7,605 nucleotides of DNA, taken from Alphaproteobacteria bacterium (GTDB taxonomy: Bacteria; Pseudomonadota; Alphaproteobacteria; Sneathiellales; Sneathiellaceae). Below the pieces are notes generated by a model, which saw only the letters and a list, made by a program, of their open reading frames with translations, searched no databases and had not been told where the DNA came from. This document shows, one piece after another, positions 1-5,845 of this stretch. The DNA is taken from the NCBI GenBank assembly GCA_006226265.1, contig SBHH01000339.1, positions 1-7,605 of the forward strand. The letters are read 5' to 3'. The number at the start of each line of letters is the position of its first letter. Position 1 is the first letter of the stretch. The position numbers and the translations under genes were made by a program.

Positions 1-770
1 AAGTCCGCCATTGCCTCACGATTGCCCGCCATCGGCCGCATGTCGCCTTGTGCAACTACACGGGACATATGCTCCTCCGGCGTTGCCTGGACCCAGATAA
101 CATGGGTTTTTCGCAAGAGAAGCCCGAAGGTCTTGGAATCGGCGACGATACTGCCCCCGGTCGCGATCACGATCTCGTCGCGGTTTTCCACAATATTGGT
201 GAGGCAGCGCCTTTCCAATCGCCGGAAGGAGGGCTGACCCGCGAGCGAGAAAATTTCATCCAGACTGGCGCCGAATTCCTTCTCGATCTGCCGGTTGATC
301 TCGACGAAATCATAGCCAAGCCGCCCCGCAAGCAGAGGTCCGAGCGTCGATTTCCCGGCGCCGCGAAGACCGATCAGCGAAATCCGCCTGCCTTTCGCGC
401 CCTCTGCCGTCTCGCCGAGCTTCTCGCGAATCACCTCCATCGCCATGGCAAGCTGGCCCTCATCAAGCCGCTTCGCAAGGTGATAAAGCGACTGCATTTC
501 CGCGTTCAGTTGCTCGCCGACCGAGACGAGATCGATCATTTTCATGTCCATGGCGTCTGCGATCTGGCGCAAAACAAGAACCGAGACATTCCCCTCTCCT
601 GTCTCAAGCTTCGCGAGATAACGCTCGGACACTCCCGAATCGCGAGCGAGAATCTTCCGCGTCATGCCATGACGGGCGCGCGCCGCCCGCACCCGCGCGC
701 CCAGTTCGACAAGATATTCGCTTGCCGCACTGTCTTCACGCCGGGAATTTTCCGCCATCATCCTGCTCAT
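1..770 (-). CDS. boxR: BoxR-like benzoyl-CoA-responsive regulator (XRE HTH + shikimate-kinase-like domain), C-terminus cut off
   Basis: Cytoplasmic transcriptional regulator of the aerobic benzoyl-CoA pathway; in the BzdR/BoxR family the C-terminal kinase-like domain binds benzoyl-CoA and releases DNA. I translated 256 residues from ATG 770 and the frame is still open at base 1; family members run near 300, so about 40 residues are missing. Residues 19-75 are an XRE helix-turn-helix (LARDSGVSERYLAKLETG). Residues 85-125 form a helical linker. From 129 a shikimate-kinase fold follows, with Walker A GLRGAGKST at 134-142, FRRLE at 182-186, an altered glycine motif ATGGS at 203-207 and a lid-like RPM near 245. 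The FVD-x-D of true shikimate kinases reads FVEIN at 155-159, arguing against kinase activity. GGGAG lies four bases before ATG 770; in-frame ATGs at 761 and 758 are alternatives. It is divergent from the flavodoxin/ligase genes, a typical arrangement for a local autoregulator. Confidence 0.9.
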   Translation of the reverse strand, partial: MSRMMAENSRREDSAASEYLVELGARVRAARARHGMTRKILARDSGVSERYLAKLETGEGNVSVLVLRQIADAMDMKMIDLVSVGEQLNAEMQSLYHLAKRLDEGQLAMAMEVIREKLGETAEGAKGRRISLIGLRGAGKSTLGPLLAGRLGYDFVEINRQIEKEFGASLDEIFSLAGQPSFRRLERRCLTNIVENRDEIVIATGGSIVADSKTFGLLLRKTHVIWVQATPEEHMSRVVAQGDMRPMAGNREAMAD

Positions 771-791
771 TACGCTCCCGCATCCAATCGC

Positions 792-820
792 TTGATTATT
801 GTCTGGACAAAATGCATTAT
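792..820 (+). promoter_or_regulatory. Candidate sigma70 promoter for the flavodoxin/benzoate-CoA ligase genes
   Basis: TTGATT at 792-797 (4/6 to the -35 consensus), a 17-base spacer, and CATTAT at 815-820 (4/6 to the -10). Transcription would start near 827, giving a leader of roughly 40 bases before the GTG at 870. The spacer contains the TTGTCTGGACAA palindrome, and the -10 overlaps the AATGCATT palindrome, so a bound regulator would block the polymerase. Predicted by eye only. Confidence 0.45.
799..818. promoter_or_regulatory. Two abutting palindromes, candidate BoxR operator
   Basis: TTGTC-TG-GACAA (799-810, five-base arms) is followed directly by the perfect palindrome AATGCATT (811-818). 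Both lie between the divergent starts and overlap both promoters. The Azoarcus BzdR regulator is known to use TGCA-containing sites, and TGCA lies at the centre of the second palindrome. Assignment to BoxR is inference from position and that single core. Confidence 0.4.
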
Positions 821-821
821 A
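816..821 (-). promoter_or_regulatory. Perfect -10 hexamer for boxR (leftward)
   Basis: Read on the minus strand, 821-816 is TATAAT, a full match to the sigma70 -10 consensus. The start would fall near 809, about 39 bases before the boxR ATG at 770. No good -35 is seen at 15-18 bases spacing, so the promoter may be weak or helped by another factor. It shares almost all its bases with the rightward -10 at 815-820, so the two promoters probably cannot be occupied together. Confidence 0.5.
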
Positions 822-869
822 TTTCCTATTCCGTCATTTGAGTAGATATTTTTTGGAGAATCGAGAAGA

Positions 870-1331
870 GTGGTCGATCACGTCAAAATTCTTGTCAGCA
901 CCATGACCGGAACCGCCGAACTTGTGGCCGATGAAATCGCCGACGCCATTTCCGGCAAGGGCATGGAGGCAGAAATCCTGCTGATGGACGATCTCGGCGC
1001 AGATGTACTGGAGCCGGACAATGCCTATATCATCTGCACCTCGACATATGGGCAGGGCGACGTGCCGGACAATGGGCAGGCCTTCATGGACGATCTGGAG
1101 GCAGCCGCACCCGATCTCGCGGGCCTCAAATACGGCGTCTTCGCGCTTGGCGATATCACTTATAATCAGACTTTCTGCAATGCCGGCCACCTGTTCGACG
1201 CAGCTTTCAAGAAATTCGGCGCGATACGCATCGGCGAAATCATGCGTCATGATGCCTCTTCGGGCGAGCTGCCGGAGGATCAGGCAGGCGAATGGGCCGA
1301 AGGATGGTTCAACCAGCTTCAGGGAAGCTGA
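870..1331 (+). CDS. Short-chain flavodoxin-domain protein, MioC-like
   Basis: A 153-residue, single-domain FMN-binding electron carrier predicted to act in the cytoplasm. The phosphate-binding loop is STMTGTAE (10-17). The second FMN loop is TSTYGQGDVPDN (57-68), and the third is ALGDITYNQTFCNAG (92-106), which resembles the FLGDSxYxxFC loop of cytochrome P450 reductase and sulfite reductase flavodoxin domains. The length matches MioC-type proteins. The start is GTG at 870: the first ATG, at 903, would delete the first strand and cut into the phosphate loop. GGAG at 855-858 lies 11 bases upstream. It is the first gene rightward of the boxR divergent promoter, 100 bases before the benzoate-CoA ligase. 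The benzoyl-CoA epoxidase BoxAB needs reducing power, normally through the BoxA reductase; this flavodoxin could feed such an enzyme, but that role is inferred from context only. Confidence 0.85.
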   Translation: MVDHVKILVSTMTGTAELVADEIADAISGKGMEAEILLMDDLGADVLEPDNAYIICTSTYGQGDVPDNGQAFMDDLEAAAPDLAGLKYGVFALGDITYNQTFCNAGHLFDAAFKKFGAIRIGEIMRHDASSGELPEDQAGEWAEGWFNQLQGS

Positions 1332-1332
1332 C

Positions 1333-1396
1333 CGGGCCAGGCCCTGACCCGAAAAGAAAAACGTAATCGTCAGCCCCGTCAATCCGGAAAACCGGA
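1333..1396 (+). other. Two small inverted repeats in the flavodoxin-ligase gap
   Basis: An imperfect palindrome spans 1333-1351, with nine-base arms CGGGcCAGG and CCTGaCCCG around one base and eight of nine positions pairing. It starts two bases after the flavodoxin stop codon. A second hairpin, TCCGG-AAAA-CCGGA... with a five-base stem, lies at 1383-1396. Neither is followed by a T-run, so they do not look like terminators; mRNA processing or differential stability of the two cistrons is a possible role. Confidence 0.35.
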
Positions 1397-1431
1397 GCGG
1401 ATTCTGGCAAGGGAAAAGTGGGAGGAATATA

Positions 1432-2973
1432 ATGGCACTGGATGCGGACATGCCAAACGGCTTTTATAATGCCGCGGTCGAACTGATAGATCATAACCTG
1501 AAAGCGGGGCGTGGATCGAAAACGGCGGTGATCGACAGTTCCGGCACACATAGTTATCAGGAGCTCTCCGATAATATCAACCGCTTTGCGAATGCACTCG
1601 ACGCCCTCGGCATCCAGCCCGAACAGCGCATTATCCTTTGCCTCAACGATACCGTCGATTTTCCCGTCGCCTTCCTCGGTGCCATCAAGGCGGGCGTCAT
1701 TCCCGTTCCGATCAATACCCGCCTGACCGAAAAGGACTATGCCTATATCCTGTCCGACAGCCGGGCGACGGCGCTCTTTGTCTCGAAGCCCCTTCTCCCC
1801 CTGTTTGAGTCGCATCTCGGCGATCATCCAGCGCTTACATCCGTCATTATTTCGGGCGGAGGCGGGAGCAGTAGCTTCACAAACCTAATTGCGGACAAAT
1901 CGCCGGAATTCGCGGCCGCGCCCACGAAGCGCGACGACATGTGTTTCTGGCTCTATACCTCCGGCACCACGGGCATGCCGAAGGGCACGGTACATCTTCA
2001 TGGCAACCTGCAGGCGACCGCCGACCTTTATGCAAAGGAAACCCTCGGCATCCGGGAGGACGATATCATGTTCTCCGCCGCAAAGCTTTTCTTCGCCTAC
2101 GGCCTTGGGAACGGCCTTACCTTCCCCTTTTCAGTTGGCGCGACGGTTATCCTTCTCGAAGGGCCGCCCACACCGGAAGCGGTTTCGGCGATCCTCAGGG
2201 ATCAGAAGCCAACGATTTTTTACGGCGTGCCAACGCTTTTCGGCATGCTGCTCGCGAGCGGACTTCTGCCGAAGGCGGGGGAGCATAGCCTGAGGTTCTG
2301 CACCTCGGCCGGCGAAGCCCTGCCCGCCGATCTTTTAAGCCGCTGGCAGAAGCATGTCGGCGTTGATATCCTCGACGGGATCGGCAGCACGGAAATGCTG
2401 CATATTTTCCTCTCCAATCGACCGGGAGACGTGCGGCCCGGATCGACCGGAAAGCCGGTCGCGGGTTATGGCATTCGCCTGACCGGCGATGACGGCCTGC
2501 CCGTTCCGCAAGGGGAGATGGGCGCGCTTGAAATCTCAGGCCCCTCCAGCGGGCTGATGTACTGGAACCAGCGCGGCAAGAGTCTGGAAACCTTTCAGGG
2601 TCCCTGGACCCGCGCGGGCGATAAATACCGCCAGGACGAGGACGGCTATTACATCTATTGCGGCCGCACGGACGACATGCTGAAAGTCGGCGGCATCTAC
2701 GTCTCCCCCTTCGAGGTTGAGGCCGCCCTTATCGAGCATGACCTGGTTTTGGAAGTCGCCGTCGTCGGCAAGGCCGATCATGACGATCTGATCAAGCCGA
2801 AGGCCATTGTCGTTGCAAGCGGAGCGTTCGAGGCCGCTGTCCTTGAACAGGAGCTGAAGGATTTCGCGAAAACCAAGCTCGCCAGCTTCAAATATCCGCG
2901 CTGGATCGAGTTTGTGGATGAGCTTCCCAAGACGGCGACCGGCAAGATCCAGCGCTTCAAACTGCGCGATTGA
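1432..2973 (+). CDS. bclA: Benzoate-CoA ligase (AMP-forming)
   Basis: Activates benzoate with ATP and CoA to benzoyl-CoA, AMP and pyrophosphate: the entry step of both the aerobic box pathway and anaerobic benzoate degradation. It has 513 residues, close to the usual 505-535. The adenylate-forming motifs appear in order: YTSGTTGMPKG (175-185, A3), GIGSTE (316-321, A5), TRAGDKYRQDEDGYY (393-407, A7), GRTDDMLKVGG (411-421, A8 hinge) and PKTATGKIQRF (499-509, A10) with catalytic Lys505. The stretches AKLFFAYGLGNGL (217-229) and STEMLHIFLSNRPGDVR (319-335) are hallmarks of the benzoate-CoA ligase branch (BclA/BadA/HbaA) rather than general acyl-CoA synthetases. ATG 1432 has a strong GGAGG six bases upstream. 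Ring substituents such as 4-hydroxy or 2-amino cannot be excluded, but the neighbouring BoxR favours benzoate. Expression is presumably from the divergent promoter, perhaps with the flavodoxin. Confidence 0.93.
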   Translation: MALDADMPNGFYNAAVELIDHNLKAGRGSKTAVIDSSGTHSYQELSDNINRFANALDALGIQPEQRIILCLNDTVDFPVAFLGAIKAGVIPVPINTRLTEKDYAYILSDSRATALFVSKPLLPLFESHLGDHPALTSVIISGGGGSSSFTNLIADKSPEFAAAPTKRDDMCFWLYTSGTTGMPKGTVHLHGNLQATADLYAKETLGIREDDIMFSAAKLFFAYGLGNGLTFPFSVGATVILLEGPPTPEAVSAILRDQKPTIFYGVPTLFGMLLASGLLPKAGEHSLRFCTSAGEALPADLLSRWQKHVGVDILDGIGSTEMLHIFLSNRPGDVRPGSTGKPVAGYGIRLTGDDGLPVPQGEMGALEISGPSSGLMYWNQRGKSLETFQGPWTRAGDKYRQDEDGYYIYCGRTDDMLKVGGIYVSPFEVEAALIEHDLVLEVAVVGKADHDDLIKPKAIVVASGAFEAAVLEQELKDFAKTKLASFKYPRWIEFVDELPKTATGKIQRFKLRD

Positions 2974-3042
2974 CGGGCAAAAGCGAAGGGGTTACACACA
3001 GACGGACCCTCCGGCATCAAGAATATCCGAAGCTGCTCCGCC

Positions 3043-4266
3043 ATGACCAACCCCCACCCGCCGAAGAAATGGCCTTCCGTCCTCCTCCTCGCCATATGCG
3101 AGGTGTTGGCCGTCTCGCTCTGGTTTTCGGCAACCGCCGTGGTGCCGGTGCTGCGCGATGAATTTGGCCTTGGCGGGCTGCAGGCTTCCCTCTTTTCAAG
3201 CGGGGTTTCCATCGGCTTTGTCTGCGGTACGCTTCTCTCCGCAAGCCTCGGCCTTGCCGATCGCATTCCGCCAAAGATATATTTCTCGATCGCGACGCTT
3301 ACTGCCGCCGCGGCCAATGCGGCGATTGTCCTGACCGACCCGACCTCTTCTCTCGTCATCGTGCTACGCATTCTGACCGGGCTTTGCATGGCGGGAATCT
3401 ATCCGATCGGCATGAAGATGGTCTCGACCTGGGCGAAGGGGGACGCAGGGCTCCTGGTCGGGTTGCTGGTCGGTGCGCTTACCGTGGGAAGCGCCGCGCC
3501 GCATGTGCTAAATCTTCTCGATCTTTCCGGCCATGACTGGCGCACGCCCATTCTGGCGAGCAGCATCCTCGCCGTGATTTCCGCCCTTCTCATCCCCTTT
3601 GCAAAGCTCGGCCATGCCATCCCGAAAGCGCCGCCCTTCCGCCCGGCCCTTGCCTTTCATGCCTGGCGCGACCGGCCCTTGCGGCTCGCCAATTTCGGCT
3701 ATTTCGGCCATATGTGGGAACTTTACGCCATGTGGGCCTGGATCGGCCTATTCCTGTTTGAAAGTTTTGAGGCGAGCGGGATGGAGAATGCGCGCCTTGC
3801 CGCCAGCACCGCGACCTTCGCAACCATTGCCGTTGGCGGTCTCGGCAGCCTTGCGGCCGGGCTTGCCGCCGATCGCGTGGGGCGGACAACCGTCACCATC
3901 CTTGCCATGGGGATAAGCGGCAGTTGTGCTGTCCTGATCGGCTTCTTCTTCGGGGCGACACCGGCCGCCGTCCTGTTCATTGCCCTTGTCTGGGGCATTT
4001 CCGTGGTTGCGGATTCGGCGCAATTCTCGACCTGCATCATCGAGCTGAGCCCGCCAGACATCCTCGGCACCATGCTGACAACCCAGACCTGTATCGGCTT
4101 CCTGATCAGCTTGGCGACCATCCATCTGGTGCCGGAATTTATTGCACTTCTCGGTTGGAAATTCGCTTTTGCACCGCTTGCCATCGGCCCGCTTCTCGGC
4201 ATTGCCGCCATGACCCGGCTTCGCCTGCTGCCGGCTGCAAAGGCTCTGGCCGGAGGCCATCGGTAA
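3043..4266 (+). CDS. Major facilitator superfamily transporter, probable benzoate uptake
   Basis: A 407-residue inner-membrane protein with about 12 hydrophobic segments in two halves separated by a polar loop near residues 188-215. The MFS motif A appears after TM2 as GLADRIPPK (70-78) and again after TM8 as GLAADRVGR (273-281), the usual pseudo-symmetric pattern. The first helix reads VLLLAICEVLAVSLWFSATAV, an opening common in nitrate/nitrite- and CynX-like MFS members. It is not clearly a BenK-type aromatic acid:H+ symporter, so the substrate is assigned from position: it starts 69 bases after the benzoate-CoA ligase stop on the same strand, with no terminator seen between them. Uptake of benzoate or a related aromatic acid is the best guess; efflux is possible. 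No strong ribosome binding site precedes ATG 3043 and no earlier start codon is in frame nearby, so translation may be modest or coupled. Confidence 0.85.
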   Translation: MTNPHPPKKWPSVLLLAICEVLAVSLWFSATAVVPVLRDEFGLGGLQASLFSSGVSIGFVCGTLLSASLGLADRIPPKIYFSIATLTAAAANAAIVLTDPTSSLVIVLRILTGLCMAGIYPIGMKMVSTWAKGDAGLLVGLLVGALTVGSAAPHVLNLLDLSGHDWRTPILASSILAVISALLIPFAKLGHAIPKAPPFRPALAFHAWRDRPLRLANFGYFGHMWELYAMWAWIGLFLFESFEASGMENARLAASTATFATIAVGGLGSLAAGLAADRVGRTTVTILAMGISGSCAVLIGFFFGATPAAVLFIALVWGISVVADSAQFSTCIIELSPPDILGTMLTTQTCIGFLISLATIHLVPEFIALLGWKFAFAPLAIGPLLGIAAMTRLRLLPAAKALAGGHR

Positions 4267-4276
4267 GCCGCCCCGC

Positions 4277-4294
4277 TTGATTTTGCGCAAAATC
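4277..4294. promoter_or_regulatory. Perfect 16-base palindrome with FNR/FixK-like core
   Basis: GATTTTGCGCAAAATC at 4279-4294 is its own reverse complement. Counting from 4277 the bases also read TTGA-N6-GCAA (4277-4290), which fits the relaxed site used by FixK/FNR-family regulators in alphaproteobacteria (TTGA-N6-TCAA or GCAA). It lies about 50 bases before the VOC gene start, a suitable place for a regulator. A weak -10-like TAGTCT follows at 4306-4311. No T-run follows, so it is not an obvious terminator of the transporter gene. Oxygen control is inference. Confidence 0.4.
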
Positions 4295-4343
4295 CCGCCA
4301 CATGCTAGTCTGGGCGCGCGCATCAGAGAATTAAGGAAATGTC

Positions 4344-4826
4344 ATGATCAGAGGACTGCATCACAACGCCTATCGCTGCCGCAATTCCGAGGAAACGCGC
4401 ACATTCTACGAGGGTTTCCTCGGCCTTCCGCTTGCCGATGCCTTTCCGATCCAGACGACGAAGACCGGACGAGAGACCGATGTCCTCCATTCCTTCTACC
4501 GGCTGGACGACGGCTCCTTCCTCGCCTTTTTCGAGGCGCCAGACCGCCCGTTCGAGTTCAAGGACCAGCATGATTTCGACCTTCATATCGCGCTGGAAGT
4601 GAGCATGGAGGATCTTCATGCCATGTTCGAGAAAGGGAAGAGCCTGGGCTATAATCCCCGCGGCATTTCCGATCACGGCTTTATCCATTCCATCTATTTC
4701 CGTGATCCGAACGGCTATGTAATCGAGCTAACGGCGAAAGTCCCCGGCAAGAGCAAAGATCCGGCAGAGGCGGAAAAAGAGGCGCATGAAATTCTTGGCA
4801 ACTGGGCAGCGCGCCACGCCTCCTGA
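4344..4826 (+). CDS. VOC-fold protein (glyoxalase/extradiol dioxygenase superfamily)
   Basis: A 160-residue cytoplasmic protein with the paired beta-alpha-beta-beta-beta pattern of the vicinal oxygen chelate fold. Likely metal ligands stand where the family places them: His6 or His7 in the first strand (GLHHNAYRC), Glu64 (FLAFFE), His81 (DLHIALEV) and Glu128 (YVIELTA). The DPNGYVIEL ending (121-129) is the classic VOC C-terminal strand. After it comes a lysine/glutamate-rich tail (132-160) that is longer than usual. The metal set H/E/H/E is compatible with glyoxalase-I-like isomerases, but ring-cleavage or other chemistry on aromatic intermediates is equally open. AAGGA lies seven bases before ATG 4344. 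It is 77 bases after the transporter, with its own candidate regulatory palindrome, so membership in the benzoate operon is uncertain. The substrate is unknown. Confidence 0.82.
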   Translation: MIRGLHHNAYRCRNSEETRTFYEGFLGLPLADAFPIQTTKTGRETDVLHSFYRLDDGSFLAFFEAPDRPFEFKDQHDFDLHIALEVSMEDLHAMFEKGKSLGYNPRGISDHGFIHSIYFRDPNGYVIELTAKVPGKSKDPAEAEKEAHEILGNWAARHAS

Positions 4827-4916
4827 CACGCGCCCGCCCCTCAACGCCCTTGCGTCCGCCACCGGAGCGGTTTAAAGCTCTCTCACCCACGAGATTACAG
4901 GAGGGGGCTTAAATCT

Positions 4917-5429
4917 ATGCGGGCGAAACTGTCATTCATTCTGCTGGCCGCGCTTGGCCTGATCGTCGCATCACACCAGGCGCGCGCCGCGGACGACCGT
5001 TATGTCGGTTATTACTATCCAGCCCCCAACTCGACGGAAGTTTATTGCGCCCGCCTGCCGGCCCTGCCCGATGCCAACAAGCGCCGCCGCGTTGGCTTTA
5101 TCGTCGGCATAAAGGAGGGGATGGGCAAGCGACCCTATGACGTTCCTTATTCCGTCTTTGCGAAGGGCGGCCAATCGGAGAAGCTGATCATCGTCGCCAA
5201 AACGGACGGCTATCTCAAAACCGTCTACCGGGCCCGTGCGCTGCTCGCCGACCTCACCAACAGCGCCCGCACCACACCGATTTTTGAACAGTCGGGCGCG
5301 CCCGAGGACCTTACCTTTCTCGATCTCCTTGCGTTGCTTGATTTTTCCTCCGTTACCTTGAGCGACGGGGACCGCTTCACCCACCAAATCGAAATCAACC
5401 CGGTTACCGATCCCAAATGCAGCTCCTGA
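4917..5429 (+). CDS. Secreted small protein of unknown function
   Basis: A 170-residue protein with a clear Sec signal peptide: positive MRAK, hydrophobic core LSFILLAALGLIVA, and a cleavage site near residues 24-25 (QARA before ADDR). The mature part starts DDRYVGYYYP and carries stretches such as RRRVGFIVGI (57-66), PYSVFAKGGQSEKLIIVA (77-94) and YRARALLADLT (104-114). These read like a conserved alphaproteobacterial periplasmic family whose members I recall being labelled molybdopterin-guanine dinucleotide biosynthesis protein A; nothing seen here supports that function, and the recollection needs a database check. Only two cysteines are present in the mature chain (44 and 168), so a disulfide joining the two ends is possible. 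AGGAGGGGG at 4899-4907 is a strong ribosome binding site before ATG 4917. No catalytic motif is recognised. It lies 90 bases after the VOC gene. Confidence 0.75.
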   Translation: MRAKLSFILLAALGLIVASHQARAADDRYVGYYYPAPNSTEVYCARLPALPDANKRRRVGFIVGIKEGMGKRPYDVPYSVFAKGGQSEKLIIVAKTDGYLKTVYRARALLADLTNSARTTPIFEQSGAPEDLTFLDLLALLDFSSVTLSDGDRFTHQIEINPVTDPKCSS

Positions 5430-5450
5430 TTGCTGGGCAAGGGCGTTTCC

Positions 5451-5468
5451 GATAAATCCGGACTTATC
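5451..5468. promoter_or_regulatory. Imperfect 18-base palindrome overlapping the monooxygenase promoter
   Basis: GATAAaTCCGGAcTTATC at 5451-5468 pairs at eight of nine positions around a TCCGGA centre. Its right arm overlaps the proposed -35 (5464-5469), so a protein bound here would probably repress or modulate the gene at 5531. The regulator is unknown; the sequence does not match the palindromes near boxR. Confidence 0.35.
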
Positions 5469-5492
5469 ATGGTCATCATTCATGGCTATGCT
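5464..5492 (+). promoter_or_regulatory. Candidate sigma70 promoter for the ABM monooxygenase gene
   Basis: TTATCA (5464-5469, 4/6 to the -35), a 17-base spacer, and TATGCT (5487-5492, 4/6 to the -10). The start would fall near 5499, leaving a leader of about 32 bases that contains AAAGGG (5517-5522) as ribosome binding site before ATG 5531. Identified by eye. Confidence 0.4.
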
Positions 5493-5530
5493 AGAGACAT
5501 AACGACAATAATCATAAAGGGAAAATACCT

Positions 5531-5845
5531 ATGTCAGCAGTGAACGTCGTCGCCATCATCACCGCCAAGCCCGGCAAACGGGCGGAAGTTCTGGCCGCCT
5601 TCAAGGACAATACGCCCGCCGTCCATGCCGAGGAGGGCTGTCTTGAATATAACGCAGTGATCGACACCGAAGGCCTTGGCGGATTCCAGACGAAGCTTGG
5701 CGAAGATGCTTTCGCCGTGATCGAGAAATGGGCCAGTATGGATGCATTGATGGCGCACGCGGGTTCCGATCATATGAAGGCCTACGGCAAGAAAACCAAG
5801 GACCTTTTGGAAAGCCGGGTCATTCATGTCCTGTCCCCTGCCTGA
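5531..5845 (+). CDS. ABM-family (YgiN-like) putative quinol monooxygenase
   Basis: A 104-residue protein of the antibiotic biosynthesis monooxygenase fold, a dimeric ferredoxin-like alpha/beta barrel usually found in the cytoplasm. Diagnostic features are the first strand VVAIITAKPGK (6-16) and a helix with AAFKDNTPAVHAEEGCLEYNAV (22-43), which holds the family's E-x-G-x-x-x-Y block. EKW follows at 65-67, then the helix ALMAHAGSDHMKAY (72-85), and a final strand RVIHVL. The length is typical. Family members such as YgiN oxidise quinols without a cofactor, while others degrade heme or have unclear substrates; the substrate here is not known. Its own promoter and palindrome lie upstream. The next gene begins inside its last codons, and an intrinsic terminator follows 18 bases after its stop. 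A role in disposing of aromatic or quinone by-products would suit the neighbourhood but is speculation. Confidence 0.85.
   Translation: MSAVNVVAIITAKPGKRAEVLAAFKDNTPAVHAEEGCLEYNAVIDTEGLGGFQTKLGEDAFAVIEKWASMDALMAHAGSDHMKAYGKKTKDLLESRVIHVLSPA

Noticed and set aside
799..810. TTGTCTGGACAA as a DNR/NnrR-type (CRP/FNR family) site
   Set aside because: The half-sites are two bases apart, while this family needs TTGTC-N4-GACAA-like spacing; it is kept only as part of the candidate BoxR operator.
48..845. Open frame of 265 codons on the plus strand
   Set aside because: It is antisense to the BoxR-like gene, whose minus-strand translation has clear HTH and Walker A motifs; the plus-strand product shows no recognisable domain.
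834..1827. Two long minus-strand open frames (834-1451 and 1309-1827)
   Set aside because: They lie opposite the flavodoxin and benzoate-CoA ligase genes, have no family features, and reflect the high GC content.
4279..4294. The palindrome read as a terminator of the transporter gene
   Set aside because: Its stem would be mostly A-T pairs with a GCGC loop, and the bases after it are CCGCC rather than a T-run; a regulator site is more likely.
3723..4323. Two overlapping minus-strand open frames of about 190 codons each
   Set aside because: They are antisense to the MFS transporter, and the low-complexity Arg/Ala/Gly-rich products look like shadow translation.
4854..4885. Possible hairpins CCGC...GCGG and GAGC...GCTC after the VOC gene
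   Set aside because: The stems are only four base pairs, with no following T-run, which is expected by chance in this GC-rich gap.
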